Positions 1 to 9,336 of a stretch of 64,000 nt of DNA are shown piece after piece. The translations under genes and the position numbers were made by a program. The notes beneath the pieces were generated by a model that saw only the letters and a program-made list of their open reading frames with translations, was not told where the DNA came from and searched no databases. The DNA comes from Candidatus Bathyarchaeia archaeon (GTDB taxonomy: Archaea > Thermoproteota > Bathyarchaeia > Bathyarchaeales > Bathycorpusculaceae), in contig JAVZRN010000002.1 of NCBI GenBank assembly GCA_038880555.1, positions 159,264 to 223,263 of the forward strand, read 5' to 3'. The number at the start of each line of letters is the position of its first letter. Position 1 is the stretch's first letter.

Positions 1-1236
1 GCTAGGCGTGACATGTTCTTAAACGGACAAATTGACTTCTGCGCCGTGCCAAGAATGTACCTGGGTGAAATGTACCTAGACACGGCAAAGACAAAGCTGA
101 AGCCAGGGATAAGATGCATATACCCACTGCCCATACTGGCAGTGGACGGCGTATTCTTTACATTCAACGTTACAACGGCCTCACCATATGGCAAAGTTTA
201 TCCATGGGGTTCAGGCTTCCACAGGGATGGCATACCAGCAGACTTCTTCGGCAACCCAGACTGGGGTATACACGTTAGAAAGGGATTTGCCTACGCCTTC
301 GACTACAACAGATTCCTACAAGAAGCCTACCTAGGTGAGGCAATAGCACCAGCAACAGCCATTATTCCAGGCTTGCCATGCTATGATCCAACAGTCAAAG
401 GCTACACATATGACATTAACAAGGCTTTCCAAGAATTTAGCCAAGTTCCAGGACTACTTACTACAGGTTTCTCGATAGTATTAGTGTACAACACTGGAAA
501 CATTCCAAGGCAGAAGGCCTGCGAAATAATTAGAGACGGTCTCGAAGCAATAGACACATTAGAAGGCCCAGAAGACAAAATCACGGTAACCATAACCAAC
601 GTAGATTGGAGGACCTATCTAAGGGCATGTCTCTACCATCAAGCGGCGCTCTTTGTCATAGGGTGGCTGGCTGACTATCCAGACCCCCACAACTTCGCCT
701 TCGCCTTCTACTACAGCCACGGAGCCTTCGGCGCATGGCAACTGTACCACAACCCAGTAATGGACGAGCTAATCGAGGAAGCTATTGCCACTCCCGACTG
801 GCCGACAAGATGCGCACTATACCGTCAAATAGCATTATTAGCAGTCCAAGACTGCCCAAGCTTCCCAATAGACCAAGCCATTGGCAGACACTTCGAGCGT
901 TCATGGGTTGTAGGCTGGTACTACAACCCAATCTATCCAGGCGTTTACGCCTACAACCTCTGGAAATGGTACTACATACCCCACGCCCTACAAGACACAA
1001 CACCAGAACACCCAATAAACAACCACCTACCCTACGACGTCAACTATGACGGCACAGTCGACGGCAAAGACATAGCAGTAGCCTCAAAAGCCTTCGGCTC
1101 AGACCCAGGCCCACCAGTCCACCCAAGATGGTGCTACAGAGCAGACGTCAACAACGACAGAATCTGCGACGGCAAAGACCTATCCCTCATCAGCAGAAAC
1201 TTCGGAAAAACAAGCCCAGTATGGACTCCTACGTAA
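1..1236 (+). CDS. ABC transporter family 5 substrate-binding protein with C-terminal dockerin (5' partial)
   Basis: This is the C-terminal part of an extracellular peptide/oligosaccharide-binding lipoprotein-type SBP (family 5); the frame is open through base 1, so the start lies outside the window. The visible SBP portion covers about 335 residues and contains typical family 5 segments (for example ADYPDPHNF and the closing Tyr/Trp-rich strand). It then runs into a dockerin at about residues 342-405, with two Ca-binding loops of the form DxNxDGxxDGKD (DVNYDGTVDGKD and DVNNDRICDGKD), each followed by a helix ending in FG. The permease and ATPase genes follow directly, so this is the transporter's own receptor. 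A dockerin on an SBP is very unusual and predicts docking onto the cohesin proteins encoded downstream. SBP identity is certain at family level; the ligand is unknown. Confidence 0.9.
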   Translation, partial: ARRDMFLNGQIDFCAVPRMYLGEMYLDTAKTKLKPGIRCIYPLPILAVDGVFFTFNVTTASPYGKVYPWGSGFHRDGIPADFFGNPDWGIHVRKGFAYAFDYNRFLQEAYLGEAIAPATAIIPGLPCYDPTVKGYTYDINKAFQEFSQVPGLLTTGFSIVLVYNTGNIPRQKACEIIRDGLEAIDTLEGPEDKITVTITNVDWRTYLRACLYHQAALFVIGWLADYPDPHNFAFAFYYSHGAFGAWQLYHNPVMDELIEEAIATPDWPTRCALYRQIALLAVQDCPSFPIDQAIGRHFERSWVVGWYYNPIYPGVYAYNLWKWYYIPHALQDTTPEHPINNHLPYDVNYDGTVDGKDIAVASKAFGSDPGPPVHPRWCYRADVNNDRICDGKDLSLISRNFGKTSPVWTPT

Positions 1237-1246
1237 TCTAGTTAAA

Positions 1247-1269
1247 CCCCCATTTTTTATTTTATTTTC
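1247..1269 (+). terminator. T-rich putative terminator after the binding-protein gene
   Basis: Two T tracts follow the stop codon (CCCCCATTTTTTATTTTATTTTC region), as in archaeal intrinsic termination. It would separate the highly expressed binding protein from the permease genes, which have their own TATA-like box just downstream. Confidence 0.4.
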
Positions 1270-1277
1270 TCCTCGTC

Positions 1278-1290
1278 AAGCTTAAATATT
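1278..1290 (+). promoter_or_regulatory. Putative TATA/BRE promoter for dppB
   Basis: The sequence AAGCTTAAATATT is a good archaeal BRE-TATA match. It lies about 30-40 bases before the dppB ATG at 1320, so transcription would start about 10 bases before the gene with a very short leader. Confidence 0.4.
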
Positions 1291-1319
1291 CAGCTCGCAT
1301 CTACCACTTTTGAAGCGCT

Positions 1320-2366
1320 ATGACATCTCTTCCAGCATACATTGCAAGGAGACTCATACTCCTAATATTCGTGATATTGGGCGTCACAATTTTAATATTT
1401 GCAATAACAATGCTTGTCCCAATCGAAATAAGGGCAATGCTATATGTAAGAAACGTCCAACACACCTCTCCTGACCAGCTGAGGAGCATTGCAAAAAGAT
1501 ACGGACTTGACAGACCTTTCTACGAGCAATACTTCACATGGCTCAGCCAAGTGCTTCAAGGTAACCTTGGATTTGCAAAATTCTCACAGCAATCAGTTGC
1601 AGACGCAATTCTTGAAAGATGGCCCTACACCTTCGAAATAGTCCTTTTCGCCGCTCCGTTAATTATCTTTATCGGAATATTTTTAGGCGTCCAATCCGCT
1701 ATACATAAAGACGGAATGATAGATCACGCTTGCAGAATCCTATCTATAATCGGCTGGTCCCTCCCGTCCTTCTGGCTTGGGCTTCTTCTGCTCTCAGTAT
1801 TCTCCGGGTACTTACGCTGGGTCTCACCCGGTCCATTAGATATAAATCTGCAACAATTTAGAAACGATCCCAAATCTGGATTTGTGCGGTACACTAAAAT
1901 CGACTTGATTGACGGTCTCCTAAACGGACGGCCAGACATAACCTTAAACGTAATTCAACACGCCATACTGCCCGTAACAGTGATAGTAATCATTAACATT
2001 GCATTACTAATTAGAGTTATGCGCTCATCGATGCTGGAAGCCCTCAATAAACCATACACAACAGCGGCAAGGGCGAAAGGGTTAGATGAGAAAACAGTCA
2101 TATATAAACATGCAAGAAGAAACGCTCTAATACCAGTCGTCACCCTTTCGGGAATGCTGGTGGCAGGGCTTTTAGGTGGGCTTGTAATAACCGAAACAGT
2201 TTTCGGGTTCGGCGGACTAGGACAATGGGCTGCAAACGCAGCTATACAACTTGATGTTCCAGCAGTTTTAGGATACGCAATGCTAAGCGCGTTCCTTTTT
2301 GTTATTGCAAACTTAATTGTTGACATCCTATACGCCTACATTGACCCAAGAATAAGGCTGGTGTAG
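1320..2366 (+). CDS. dppB: ABC transporter permease, DppB family
   Basis: Integral membrane permease of a peptide/nickel/oligosaccharide-type ABC importer. At 348 residues it has the usual family length. An N-terminal membrane helix (about 12-35) is followed by an extracellular segment and the BPD_transp_1 core with five further helices. The cytoplasmic EAA loop that contacts the ATPases is visible near residues 239-268 (EALNKPYTTAARAKG). It sits between the binding-protein gene and dppC, with only a 3-base gap to dppC, and would form a heterodimeric channel with DppC. Family assignment is secure; the transported compound cannot be read from sequence. Confidence 0.93.
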   Translation: MTSLPAYIARRLILLIFVILGVTILIFAITMLVPIEIRAMLYVRNVQHTSPDQLRSIAKRYGLDRPFYEQYFTWLSQVLQGNLGFAKFSQQSVADAILERWPYTFEIVLFAAPLIIFIGIFLGVQSAIHKDGMIDHACRILSIIGWSLPSFWLGLLLLSVFSGYLRWVSPGPLDINLQQFRNDPKSGFVRYTKIDLIDGLLNGRPDITLNVIQHAILPVTVIVIINIALLIRVMRSSMLEALNKPYTTAARAKGLDEKTVIYKHARRNALIPVVTLSGMLVAGLLGGLVITETVFGFGGLGQWAANAAIQLDVPAVLGYAMLSAFLFVIANLIVDILYAYIDPRIRLV

Positions 2367-2369
2367 AAT

Positions 2370-3485
2370 TTGAATTTAAGTGTGAAGTGGGAAGAAATCA
2401 AAGCTTCATGGAGGCCACGAATAAAAGAATGGAAATTTATGCTTAAAAGAATCAGTGAATCACCACTGGCAATCATTGGCATCGCAATAATATTGGGTTT
2501 TGTTATAATTGCGTGCCTTGCTCCAGTACTTGCTCCTCCCTACTTTAACGAAAACCCATTCATACTTAAGCCTGACGTAGAAATTTCCGTTTTAACTCCA
2601 GAACCTATACCGCCTACCATCAACCACATTTTCGGGACTACCGCTGAAAAATACGACATTTACTACGCGTGCATATGGGGCACAATAAACGCCTTCCGCG
2701 TAGGCTTAATCGTTGTAGTTATAGCACTTGTCATAGGAGTAGTCTTAGGCACAACAGCCGCCTATTACGGCGGCATGATCGATGAACTATTAATGCGATT
2801 CACAGACATAATAATCGCTTTGCCAGGGCTAGTGCTTGCAATGGCACTTGTAATAGCTTTCCCGACGGTAATTCCCATGGACGTAACACTCACGATACTC
2901 GTGATTTCAGCTGTCATATCAGTATTTTTTGCGGCATTTAAGCCGGAGCGAAAATTTCTTCTGCCTAGCCAAATAATTTTACTTGTATCTCTTTACCTTT
3001 ACCTAACCAATCCCATAATTATAGGATTAAATTTGTCTAGACTAGACAAGGTTCTCATATCCCTAGCAATAGTAGGGTGGCCCGGCTACGCAAGACTCAT
3101 CCGTGGCGAAGTTCTCAGAGTTAAAAACGAGGATTACGTCGAAGCCGCAAAAGCTTCAGGCTGCTCAGACTTAAGGATAATAATAAAGCATATTTTACCA
3201 AATACGGTTTACCCCTTACTAATAGTTGTAACACTTGACATAGGCTCAATAGTTCTAACAGCAGCAGCATTAAGCTTCCTTGGAATAGGCGCTGAACCCA
3301 ACTTTGCTGATTGGGGCAACATAATCAGTATGAGTAGAGTTTGGGTTAGCTCTCCTGAAAATCTTGTGCGGTACTACCACACGTTTCTAATACCTGGCAT
3401 ATTCATAAGTTTATTCGTTCTAGGATGGAACCTTCTAGGGGATGCCCTTCGAGACGTTCTCGATCCCATGATAAGGAGGCGCTAA
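2370..3485 (+). CDS. dppC: ABC transporter permease, DppC family
   Basis: Second membrane permease of the importer, 371 residues. It starts at TTG 2370, three bases after the dppB stop; the next in-frame ATG is 23 codons later and would remove the family's typical cytoplasmic N-terminal segment. A first membrane helix (about 33-52) is followed by an extracellular region containing FGTT, characteristic of DppC N-terminal domains, then the BPD_transp_1 helices. The EAA motif (YVEAAKASG) lies near residues 254-262. An extra segment rich in helix formers around residues 190-215 makes it longer than many DppC proteins. It pairs with DppB. Confidence 0.92.
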   Translation: MNLSVKWEEIKASWRPRIKEWKFMLKRISESPLAIIGIAIILGFVIIACLAPVLAPPYFNENPFILKPDVEISVLTPEPIPPTINHIFGTTAEKYDIYYACIWGTINAFRVGLIVVVIALVIGVVLGTTAAYYGGMIDELLMRFTDIIIALPGLVLAMALVIAFPTVIPMDVTLTILVISAVISVFFAAFKPERKFLLPSQIILLVSLYLYLTNPIIIGLNLSRLDKVLISLAIVGWPGYARLIRGEVLRVKNEDYVEAAKASGCSDLRIIIKHILPNTVYPLLIVVTLDIGSIVLTAAALSFLGIGAEPNFADWGNIISMSRVWVSSPENLVRYYHTFLIPGIFISLFVLGWNLLGDALRDVLDPMIRRR

Positions 3486-3487
3486 AC

Positions 3488-4609
3488 TTGACTGAAGAAG
3501 CCCTTGTAGCAGTCAAAAATCTTGTGGTAAGATTCTACACATACGCTGGAATAGTTGAAGCACTAGACGGTGTCAACCTTAAAATAAAGCCAGGCGAAAT
3601 ACTTGGACTAGTTGGAGAAACAGGTTGCGGCAAAAGCGTTACAAGCTTTTCAATATTACAGCTTGTACCACCACCTGGAAAAATTGAAGAAGGAGAGATA
3701 CACCTTAAGAGGGACGGCAAAATCATAAACATAAGTGGTCTCCGCAAAGACACAATAAGACAAATACGCGGAAAAGACATAGCTATGATCTTTCAAGAAC
3801 CTAGAGCCTACTTAAACCCAGTATACACAGTCGAAACACAAATTGGAGAAGCCTTGCTAACACATAGAAAAAATGAATTCCTTCAAAAAGCCATACAAGC
3901 CCTTGAGAAGTCAGGTAAAAGTTCAAATTTTGAAAAGAAAGTTTATGAGCGAATGTTAAAGAAACCTAAGTCGCCTATAACAAAAATCATGGCTAAATTC
4001 TGCCGAAAAAAAACCCTAAAGGCTGAAGTAAGTAAGGAGGTTGTCAATCTCCTAAGAAGTGTTGAGATTGCAGATCCTGAAAGAGTAGCAAAGATGTATC
4101 CTTTCGAATTAAGCGGGGGAATGGCTCAGAGGGCCGTAATAGCCATGGCCCTTTCATGTCAGCCTTTAGTACTTATAGCAGACGAGCCAACAACAAACTT
4201 GGACGTGACAGTTCAAGCTCAAATACTAAATCTCATCAGAGAGTTAAGAAAGACTTTCAAATCCTCCATCCTTTACATAACCCATGATTTGGGAGTTATA
4301 GCTGAACTCTGTGACAGAGTAGCTGTTATGTACGCTGGAAACGTCGTTGAAACCGCAGATGTCTATGAACTTTTCGAGGCTCCGCTTCATCCCTACACTA
4401 AAGCCTTATTAGAATCGATTCCAAGACCAGGCGAAGAGTTTAAGTCTATTCCAGGAACTGTTCCGAGCCTTATAAATCCGCCGAAAGGATGCCGTTTTCA
4501 TGATAGATGCCGATATGAAATGGACATATGCAAGAAGGTTAAGCCTGCTTTCATAGAAGTTAAGAAGGACCACTTTGTTGCATGTCATCTTTACGGAGGC
4601 TCCAAATGA
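3488..4609 (+). CDS. dppD: ABC transporter ATPase, DppD family
   Basis: Cytoplasmic ATPase energising the importer, 373 residues from TTG 3488. This start was chosen because AAGGAGG at 3473-3479 is ideally spaced; the longer frame from ATG 3425 would run 61 bases into dppC. The Walker A motif GETGCGKS is at residues 43-50, the signature LSGGMAQR near 208, and Walker B (LIADEP) near 230. An insertion of about 60 Lys-rich residues sits between the Q-loop and the signature. The oligopeptide C-terminal extension carries four Cys (CRFHDRC, DIC and VAC), which fits the iron-sulfur site known in some Dpp/Opp ATPases. It overlaps dppF by four bases (ATGA). Confidence 0.93.
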   Translation: MTEEALVAVKNLVVRFYTYAGIVEALDGVNLKIKPGEILGLVGETGCGKSVTSFSILQLVPPPGKIEEGEIHLKRDGKIINISGLRKDTIRQIRGKDIAMIFQEPRAYLNPVYTVETQIGEALLTHRKNEFLQKAIQALEKSGKSSNFEKKVYERMLKKPKSPITKIMAKFCRKKTLKAEVSKEVVNLLRSVEIADPERVAKMYPFELSGGMAQRAVIAMALSCQPLVLIADEPTTNLDVTVQAQILNLIRELRKTFKSSILYITHDLGVIAELCDRVAVMYAGNVVETADVYELFEAPLHPYTKALLESIPRPGEEFKSIPGTVPSLINPPKGCRFHDRCRYEMDICKKVKPAFIEVKKDHFVACHLYGGSK

Positions 4610-5658
4610 ATAGCATAATTATAGTTAGGAATCTAAAAAAACATTACCCAATACTTGGTGGTGTGTTTAAGCGTAGGGTAGCTTCTGTAAAGGCTGTTGA
4701 CGGTGTTTCATTAAACATTTTTAAGGGTGAAACCTTCGGCTTAGTTGGCGAGTCTGGCTGTGGGAAGACAACTCTTGGCAAAACGATTTTGAGGCTTCTC
4801 AAACCCGATGCTGGCAATATATTTTTTGATGTTCCTGAACGTGTTATTGACGAGATAATAGAGTTAGAGAGGACTAACCCCAAATCAAAAAGACTTAAAC
4901 TTTTGAGGACACAATATGATATTGCCACTTTCTCCGGCGAAAAATTGTTGAGACTTAGAAGGCACATGCAAATCGTCTATCAGGATCCAACAACTTCGCT
5001 TGATCCAAGAATGCTTGTTAAAGATATTGTTGCTGAGCCTCTTGTTGCACAGGGTATAGCTAAGGGTGAAGAGGCGAGAAAACTTGTTGTTGACATTTTA
5101 AATAAGGTTGGTTTGGGTGAGCAGCATCTTTACAGGTTTCCCCACGAGTTTAGCGGTGGGCAGAGGCAGAGAATAGCCATAGCCAGAGCTCTTGTTTGTA
5201 GACCGGAATTTGTTGTGCTTGATGAGCCTACATCTTCGGTGGATGTTTCCGTCCGAGCTCAGCTTCTTAATCTCTTTAAAGATTTGCAGAAAGAGCTTGA
5301 CTTAACATACATGTTTATCAGCCACGATTTAAGCATAGTTGAGTGTATAAGCGATAGAGTTGCAATAATGTATCTTGGAAAGATTAATGAGCTTGCCCCT
5401 ACATATAAAATCTTCAAGAATCCTATACACCCATACTCACAAGCGCTAATAGCTTCTGTGCCCATTCCAGACCCAAAAAAGCGAAGGGAACGGGCACCCT
5501 TAGCCGGCGAGGTTCCAAGTCCGGTTAATCCTCCAGCCGGATGCCGTTTTCATCCCAGATGTCCCCTTGTGATGGATGTTTGTAGGAGAGAGGAGCCACA
5601 GTTGTTTGAAGTTGAGAAGGATCATTATGTTGCTTGTTTCGCTGTTGCTAGACGGTGA
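4606..5658 (+). CDS. dppF: ABC transporter ATPase, DppF family
   Basis: Second ATPase of the importer, 350 residues from ATG 4606, which overlaps the dppD stop as ATGA and has GGAGG seven bases upstream; an in-frame ATG at 4582 is less likely. Walker A GESGCGKT lies at about 48-55, the signature FSGGQRQR near 182 and Walker B (VVLDEPTSSVD) near 205. As in DppD, a Cys-containing C-terminal tail (GCRFHPRCP, DVC, VAC) suggests a metal or iron-sulfur site. A segment of about 45 residues between the Walker A helix and the Q-loop is longer than usual. DppD and DppF would form the ATPase heterodimer under DppB-DppC. Confidence 0.93.
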   Translation: MNSIIIVRNLKKHYPILGGVFKRRVASVKAVDGVSLNIFKGETFGLVGESGCGKTTLGKTILRLLKPDAGNIFFDVPERVIDEIIELERTNPKSKRLKLLRTQYDIATFSGEKLLRLRRHMQIVYQDPTTSLDPRMLVKDIVAEPLVAQGIAKGEEARKLVVDILNKVGLGEQHLYRFPHEFSGGQRQRIAIARALVCRPEFVVLDEPTSSVDVSVRAQLLNLFKDLQKELDLTYMFISHDLSIVECISDRVAIMYLGKINELAPTYKIFKNPIHPYSQALIASVPIPDPKKRRERAPLAGEVPSPVNPPAGCRFHPRCPLVMDVCRREEPQLFEVEKDHYVACFAVARR

Positions 5659-5664
5659 TGAAAT

Positions 5665-6732
5665 ATGGTCGGTTTTATTAATTATTTAAAGAAAAAATCC
5701 GTGACCTACATAATATTATCTACGGTGTTGGTAACTCAATTTTTCATTATGGTTCCATTGTCAAATGCTCAGGAGGGTGCTCAAATGCTAATTGAGCCTG
5801 AAACTCTTTCGCTTAGGGTTGGCGATAACTTTACAATAACCATTATCGCAAGGAATCTTGAAACTCTTTATTCATGGCAGGTTTTCTTGAAATTTAATGC
5901 TTCAGTGGTGAACTGTACAGAAACTGATGTTTGGATTCCCCCAGACAACGTTTTTTCAGGACATAGGGCAAATCCAACAGATGTAATTTTCCGTAAGGAT
6001 GTTGTCGACGGCTTAGATGGCATGGGATTATCTTGCTCTCTTCAAGGTGACGACTATGTAAGTGTTAGTGAAGGGGTCTTGTTTAAAGTAAACTTCACAG
6101 TTAAAGCTGTTGGATCTACGGTAATAAAAATTGCCACAAAGGATGATCCGGTGAAGACCGGGCAGTTCTATACGTTTTACTCGTGGTTTTGTGATTACTA
6201 TCTAGAGGAGGTTCCATTCTCATCTAGTTATTGTATTGTAGTGGTGGAGGGATCCGTTGTTAATCTGCCTCCTGTCGTCCGTCTTGTTGTCACGGTTCCC
6301 GAGGTTGACACAAGTAAGTATCTCGTGTTAAGGGGACACACTCCTACTGAGGCGCTTCCTTATACGTTTGCTTTTAAGGGGTATCCTGTGATTTTTAATG
6401 CGTCAATTTCTATAGATCCTGATGGGAATATAACTAGTTATTTGTGGGATTTCGGGGATGGGAATGTAACTGAGACTAGTGGACCTATTGTTGTTCATGT
6501 TTATGGTTCTACTGGTAAGTATTACGTACTTTTGACTGTTTTTGATGATGGTGATCCTCCAATGAATTCAACTTACCGATTTATTGTTGTTGTTGGTTTG
6601 CTTCTTGAGCTTTTTGATTGGAGTCCTGCTCTTTATGGTTTGGGAGTTGTCATTGCCGTTGCTGTTGTTGTTTCTGTTGTTAGAAGGGTTAGAAATTATT
6701 TGAAGTTTAGGAGTAAATTTAGAAGCCGTTAA
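5665..6732 (+). CDS. Membrane-anchored cohesin-PKD surface protein
   Basis: Predicted exported protein of 355 residues beginning six bases after dppF, so it is probably co-transcribed with the transporter. A signal peptide (about 12-36, ending SNAQ) is followed by a cohesin-like module at about 40-195, with the usual opening (LRVGDNFTITI) and the YSWQVFLKF strand. A PKD domain follows at about 205-310 with the hallmark WDFGDG near residue 262, then a single membrane helix at about 322-340 and a basic tail (RRVRNYLKFRSKF). This is the one cohesin protein in the locus with a plain C-terminal membrane anchor next to the transporter. It is therefore the best candidate for holding dockerin proteins, including the binding protein, at the membrane. 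Function is inferred from domains only. Confidence 0.85.
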   Translation: MVGFINYLKKKSVTYIILSTVLVTQFFIMVPLSNAQEGAQMLIEPETLSLRVGDNFTITIIARNLETLYSWQVFLKFNASVVNCTETDVWIPPDNVFSGHRANPTDVIFRKDVVDGLDGMGLSCSLQGDDYVSVSEGVLFKVNFTVKAVGSTVIKIATKDDPVKTGQFYTFYSWFCDYYLEEVPFSSSYCIVVVEGSVVNLPPVVRLVVTVPEVDTSKYLVLRGHTPTEALPYTFAFKGYPVIFNASISIDPDGNITSYLWDFGDGNVTETSGPIVVHVYGSTGKYYVLLTVFDDGDPPMNSTYRFIVVVGLLLELFDWSPALYGLGVVIAVAVVVSVVRRVRNYLKFRSKFRSR

Positions 6733-6835
6733 CCCAATTTTGGCTGTGTCTTTTGGTGGTAGAAGATATTTCCAGAAAGTTTAAATGTGGTTCTGTACTA
6801 ATTGTCATTTGCTGAAAGGTGAGGGGAGAAGAAAA

Positions 6836-9166
6836 ATGAGAAAGGCTTTAGCAACTATTCTAGTGGCTTTGATGCTATTGGCCGCTTTACCGCCGTTTCT
6901 ACTAAAGCCGGCTTATGCCCAAGTTGAGAATGCGATGTGGATTGAACCAGCTGCATTAAACTTTGGAACCGACACAGTTTCTCCAGGCGACAAATTCAAT
7001 GTGAGTATAAAGGTTTGGGTGACAGCGGACAACATGTTTGCTTGGCAGTTCCGATTAATTTTTGATCCAACGCAATTAAAGGCAACGAGGGCTGGCTATA
7101 AGCCTGGACCTGCAAACAGTGAATGGGCTAGCTATAGAACTGGCGGCGCAGTAGCTACTGTAACCCCGGACATAGGGGCAAACTATGTGCTATTCACTGA
7201 GTCTTGCCAAGGTGACAACTATGTGCCGAAGAACACGCCTCCAGTCTATTTGGCTTGGGTTGAGTTTGAGATTGTGGCGGCTCCACCGATGGGTGGAGAA
7301 CTAACAAGCGCTTTGAGCATAGATCACCCGCAGACATGGGTTATGAATCCTAGCATGGAGGAGATTTCAATTCAGAAGATTGGGGCAACTTATAGGTATT
7401 ACTGGGTTGCTCCTCCAAGGCCGAAGCTGGCTGTCGACCCGTCCTATAGGGAGTACGGTCCATACCCACCATCAGTTATTGGAACAGAGTTTGACGAAAA
7501 CATAATAATCAAGGGATTAAGCGCTGCATGGTTCTTGAAGAATGCTTCAACATGGCTGGCCTACGACCCAGACTTGCTTGTTGTTGTGGGCGTAACATTT
7601 GGCCCTGCATGGACATATACGGAGTTTGACAATTCAACTGCTGGAGACCTGTACCTGTTTGCTGAAACAACAACTCCGCCAAGCGGGGATGTGCTACTAG
7701 CCACGGTTAGATTTAAGATAATATTCCAGGACACGGCCCCACCGAGAACACCAGGCGAGTATGATGAGTCGCCGTTAAACCTACATGACTACCACTTGTT
7801 CGCAGAGCCAATAGAAATACAGACCATGCCAGAAATCGATGGAAAAGTTAGAATATACTGCCTCATAACCCTGCCAGTGCCATACCTGGAAGTATCAAGT
7901 CACGTTATGAGTGTTTGCGCTGAAGGAGACGAATTTAACGTGACAGTTTCACTGAAGAACCTCGACAGCCACTGGTACCTAGTCGCAATACAATTCAGAT
8001 TAAAGTATCCAGCCGACCTAATCGAACCAGTAGCATGTTACGAAGGGCCATTCCTGCCAAGCTTCGCAGCCCTACAACCCGACAGCCTAGGAACCTTCTG
8101 CGTTTCATACTTTGAAGACTGGCCACCATACGGACCCCACGTCCTCTATGGCGAACTCATATATCCAAACGCAAGCGGATGGTGGAATGAACCATTCCCA
8201 GAAGGCAGCGGAGTAGTTGCAATAATAACCTTCAAAGTGAAATACGCGCCCTACCCAGATGAAGGAACCATAACAGCCCCACTTGAAATTGTCTGGCAAG
8301 GCGCTGTCGGATTAGACGGTCCATCAACTCAAAACATTGTTGACGTACCACTTGCCAACCCAGTAAACGGAACCTACACAATAACACCATACTTTGCTGG
8401 AAGACGCATTGACCTATATGGAGGTGCAATAAACAGCGGATATGGTACAACCCACGGGTTAACGTACGGCCCTGGCATATTCTGGCCAGCACCATACGGT
8501 GGTCAAGGACCTAACAAACCAATGGATTTAGTAATAGATCAATCATTAGTATGGCTCTTCGCAAACGTTACATATCACGGCTGGCCAGTACAGGCCAAAC
8601 GGGTAAACTTCGAAGTATTAATGCCCGACGGTACAACCTATACAAAGCTTAGTGCAGTCACAGATTCCAACGGAGTTGCATGTGTAAGCTTCAGAATGCC
8701 ATGGCCATGTGACAATCCAGAAGGCCTCTTTGGAAAATGGAAAGTAATAGCCACATGCAGTCTAGCAGACGAGGTGATAAATGACACTATGGAATTCCAC
8801 TACGACTATCTAGTCCACATATGGAAAGTCACAACAAACAAGTACTACTACAACCATACGGAAAAGGTAATCATAACGATAGAGTATGGATCTCACGCCA
8901 TGCAAACATACCCAGTGCTGTTCACAGCCATAATACAAGACGAATTAGGAGTTACCATCGGCTTAGCCACAATAAACACAACAGTTGGCGGAGCCAAATT
9001 CTGTACATACAAGAACGACATACAAACACTGTCGATAGAAATTCCGAAATGGGCATTTGCAGGAATCGCAAAGGTTCGTGTTAATGCATTTGACAAAGAG
9101 CCGGCTGAAGGTGGATTTAACTGGTGTCCAGAGGCAACAACGAAAATCTGCATACTACCAGCATAA
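6836..9166 (+). CDS. Secreted protein with three cohesin-like modules and Ig-like C-terminus
   Basis: Exported protein of 776 residues. ATG 6836 is preferred over the upstream ATG 6785 because AGGTGAGGGGAG lies just ahead of it and it opens a clean signal peptide (MRKALATILVALMLLAAL, cleavage near AYAQ). Three cohesin-like modules follow at about 33-190, 200-330 and 345-500; each opens with a DxFNVxVxxK-type strand and contains the xWQFRL or equivalent core strand. The C-terminal 250 residues look like two Ig-like domains with several Cys. There is no dockerin or membrane anchor, so it may be a soluble scaffoldin-like linker. Module 1 is closely similar to the protein at 14415. Codon choice shifts clearly part way through the gene. 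Confidence 0.82.
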   Translation: MRKALATILVALMLLAALPPFLLKPAYAQVENAMWIEPAALNFGTDTVSPGDKFNVSIKVWVTADNMFAWQFRLIFDPTQLKATRAGYKPGPANSEWASYRTGGAVATVTPDIGANYVLFTESCQGDNYVPKNTPPVYLAWVEFEIVAAPPMGGELTSALSIDHPQTWVMNPSMEEISIQKIGATYRYYWVAPPRPKLAVDPSYREYGPYPPSVIGTEFDENIIIKGLSAAWFLKNASTWLAYDPDLLVVVGVTFGPAWTYTEFDNSTAGDLYLFAETTTPPSGDVLLATVRFKIIFQDTAPPRTPGEYDESPLNLHDYHLFAEPIEIQTMPEIDGKVRIYCLITLPVPYLEVSSHVMSVCAEGDEFNVTVSLKNLDSHWYLVAIQFRLKYPADLIEPVACYEGPFLPSFAALQPDSLGTFCVSYFEDWPPYGPHVLYGELIYPNASGWWNEPFPEGSGVVAIITFKVKYAPYPDEGTITAPLEIVWQGAVGLDGPSTQNIVDVPLANPVNGTYTITPYFAGRRIDLYGGAINSGYGTTHGLTYGPGIFWPAPYGGQGPNKPMDLVIDQSLVWLFANVTYHGWPVQAKRVNFEVLMPDGTTYTKLSAVTDSNGVACVSFRMPWPCDNPEGLFGKWKVIATCSLADEVINDTMEFHYDYLVHIWKVTTNKYYYNHTEKVIITIEYGSHAMQTYPVLFTAIIQDELGVTIGLATINTTVGGAKFCTYKNDIQTLSIEIPKWAFAGIAKVRVNAFDKEPAEGGFNWCPEATTKICILPA

Positions 9167-9174
9167 ACTTCCTC

Positions 9175-9181
9175 TTTTTTT
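9175..9181 (+). terminator. T7 putative terminator
   Basis: A run of seven T follows nine bases after the stop of the three-cohesin gene, consistent with archaeal intrinsic termination and with the next gene having its own leader. Confidence 0.4.
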
Positions 9182-9336
9182 ATTTGTGTGCATGTCTTAT
9201 CCACCTTTTTTGCTTATAATTCTGAATTCTACATAGGAAAATGTGCAGGGAACATCAAAACTTTCTTAAAATAAGGATAGAAGTTAAATCCATAACATTT
9301 ATCAACAAAATCCCTTTACTTTAAAGGGGAGAAATC

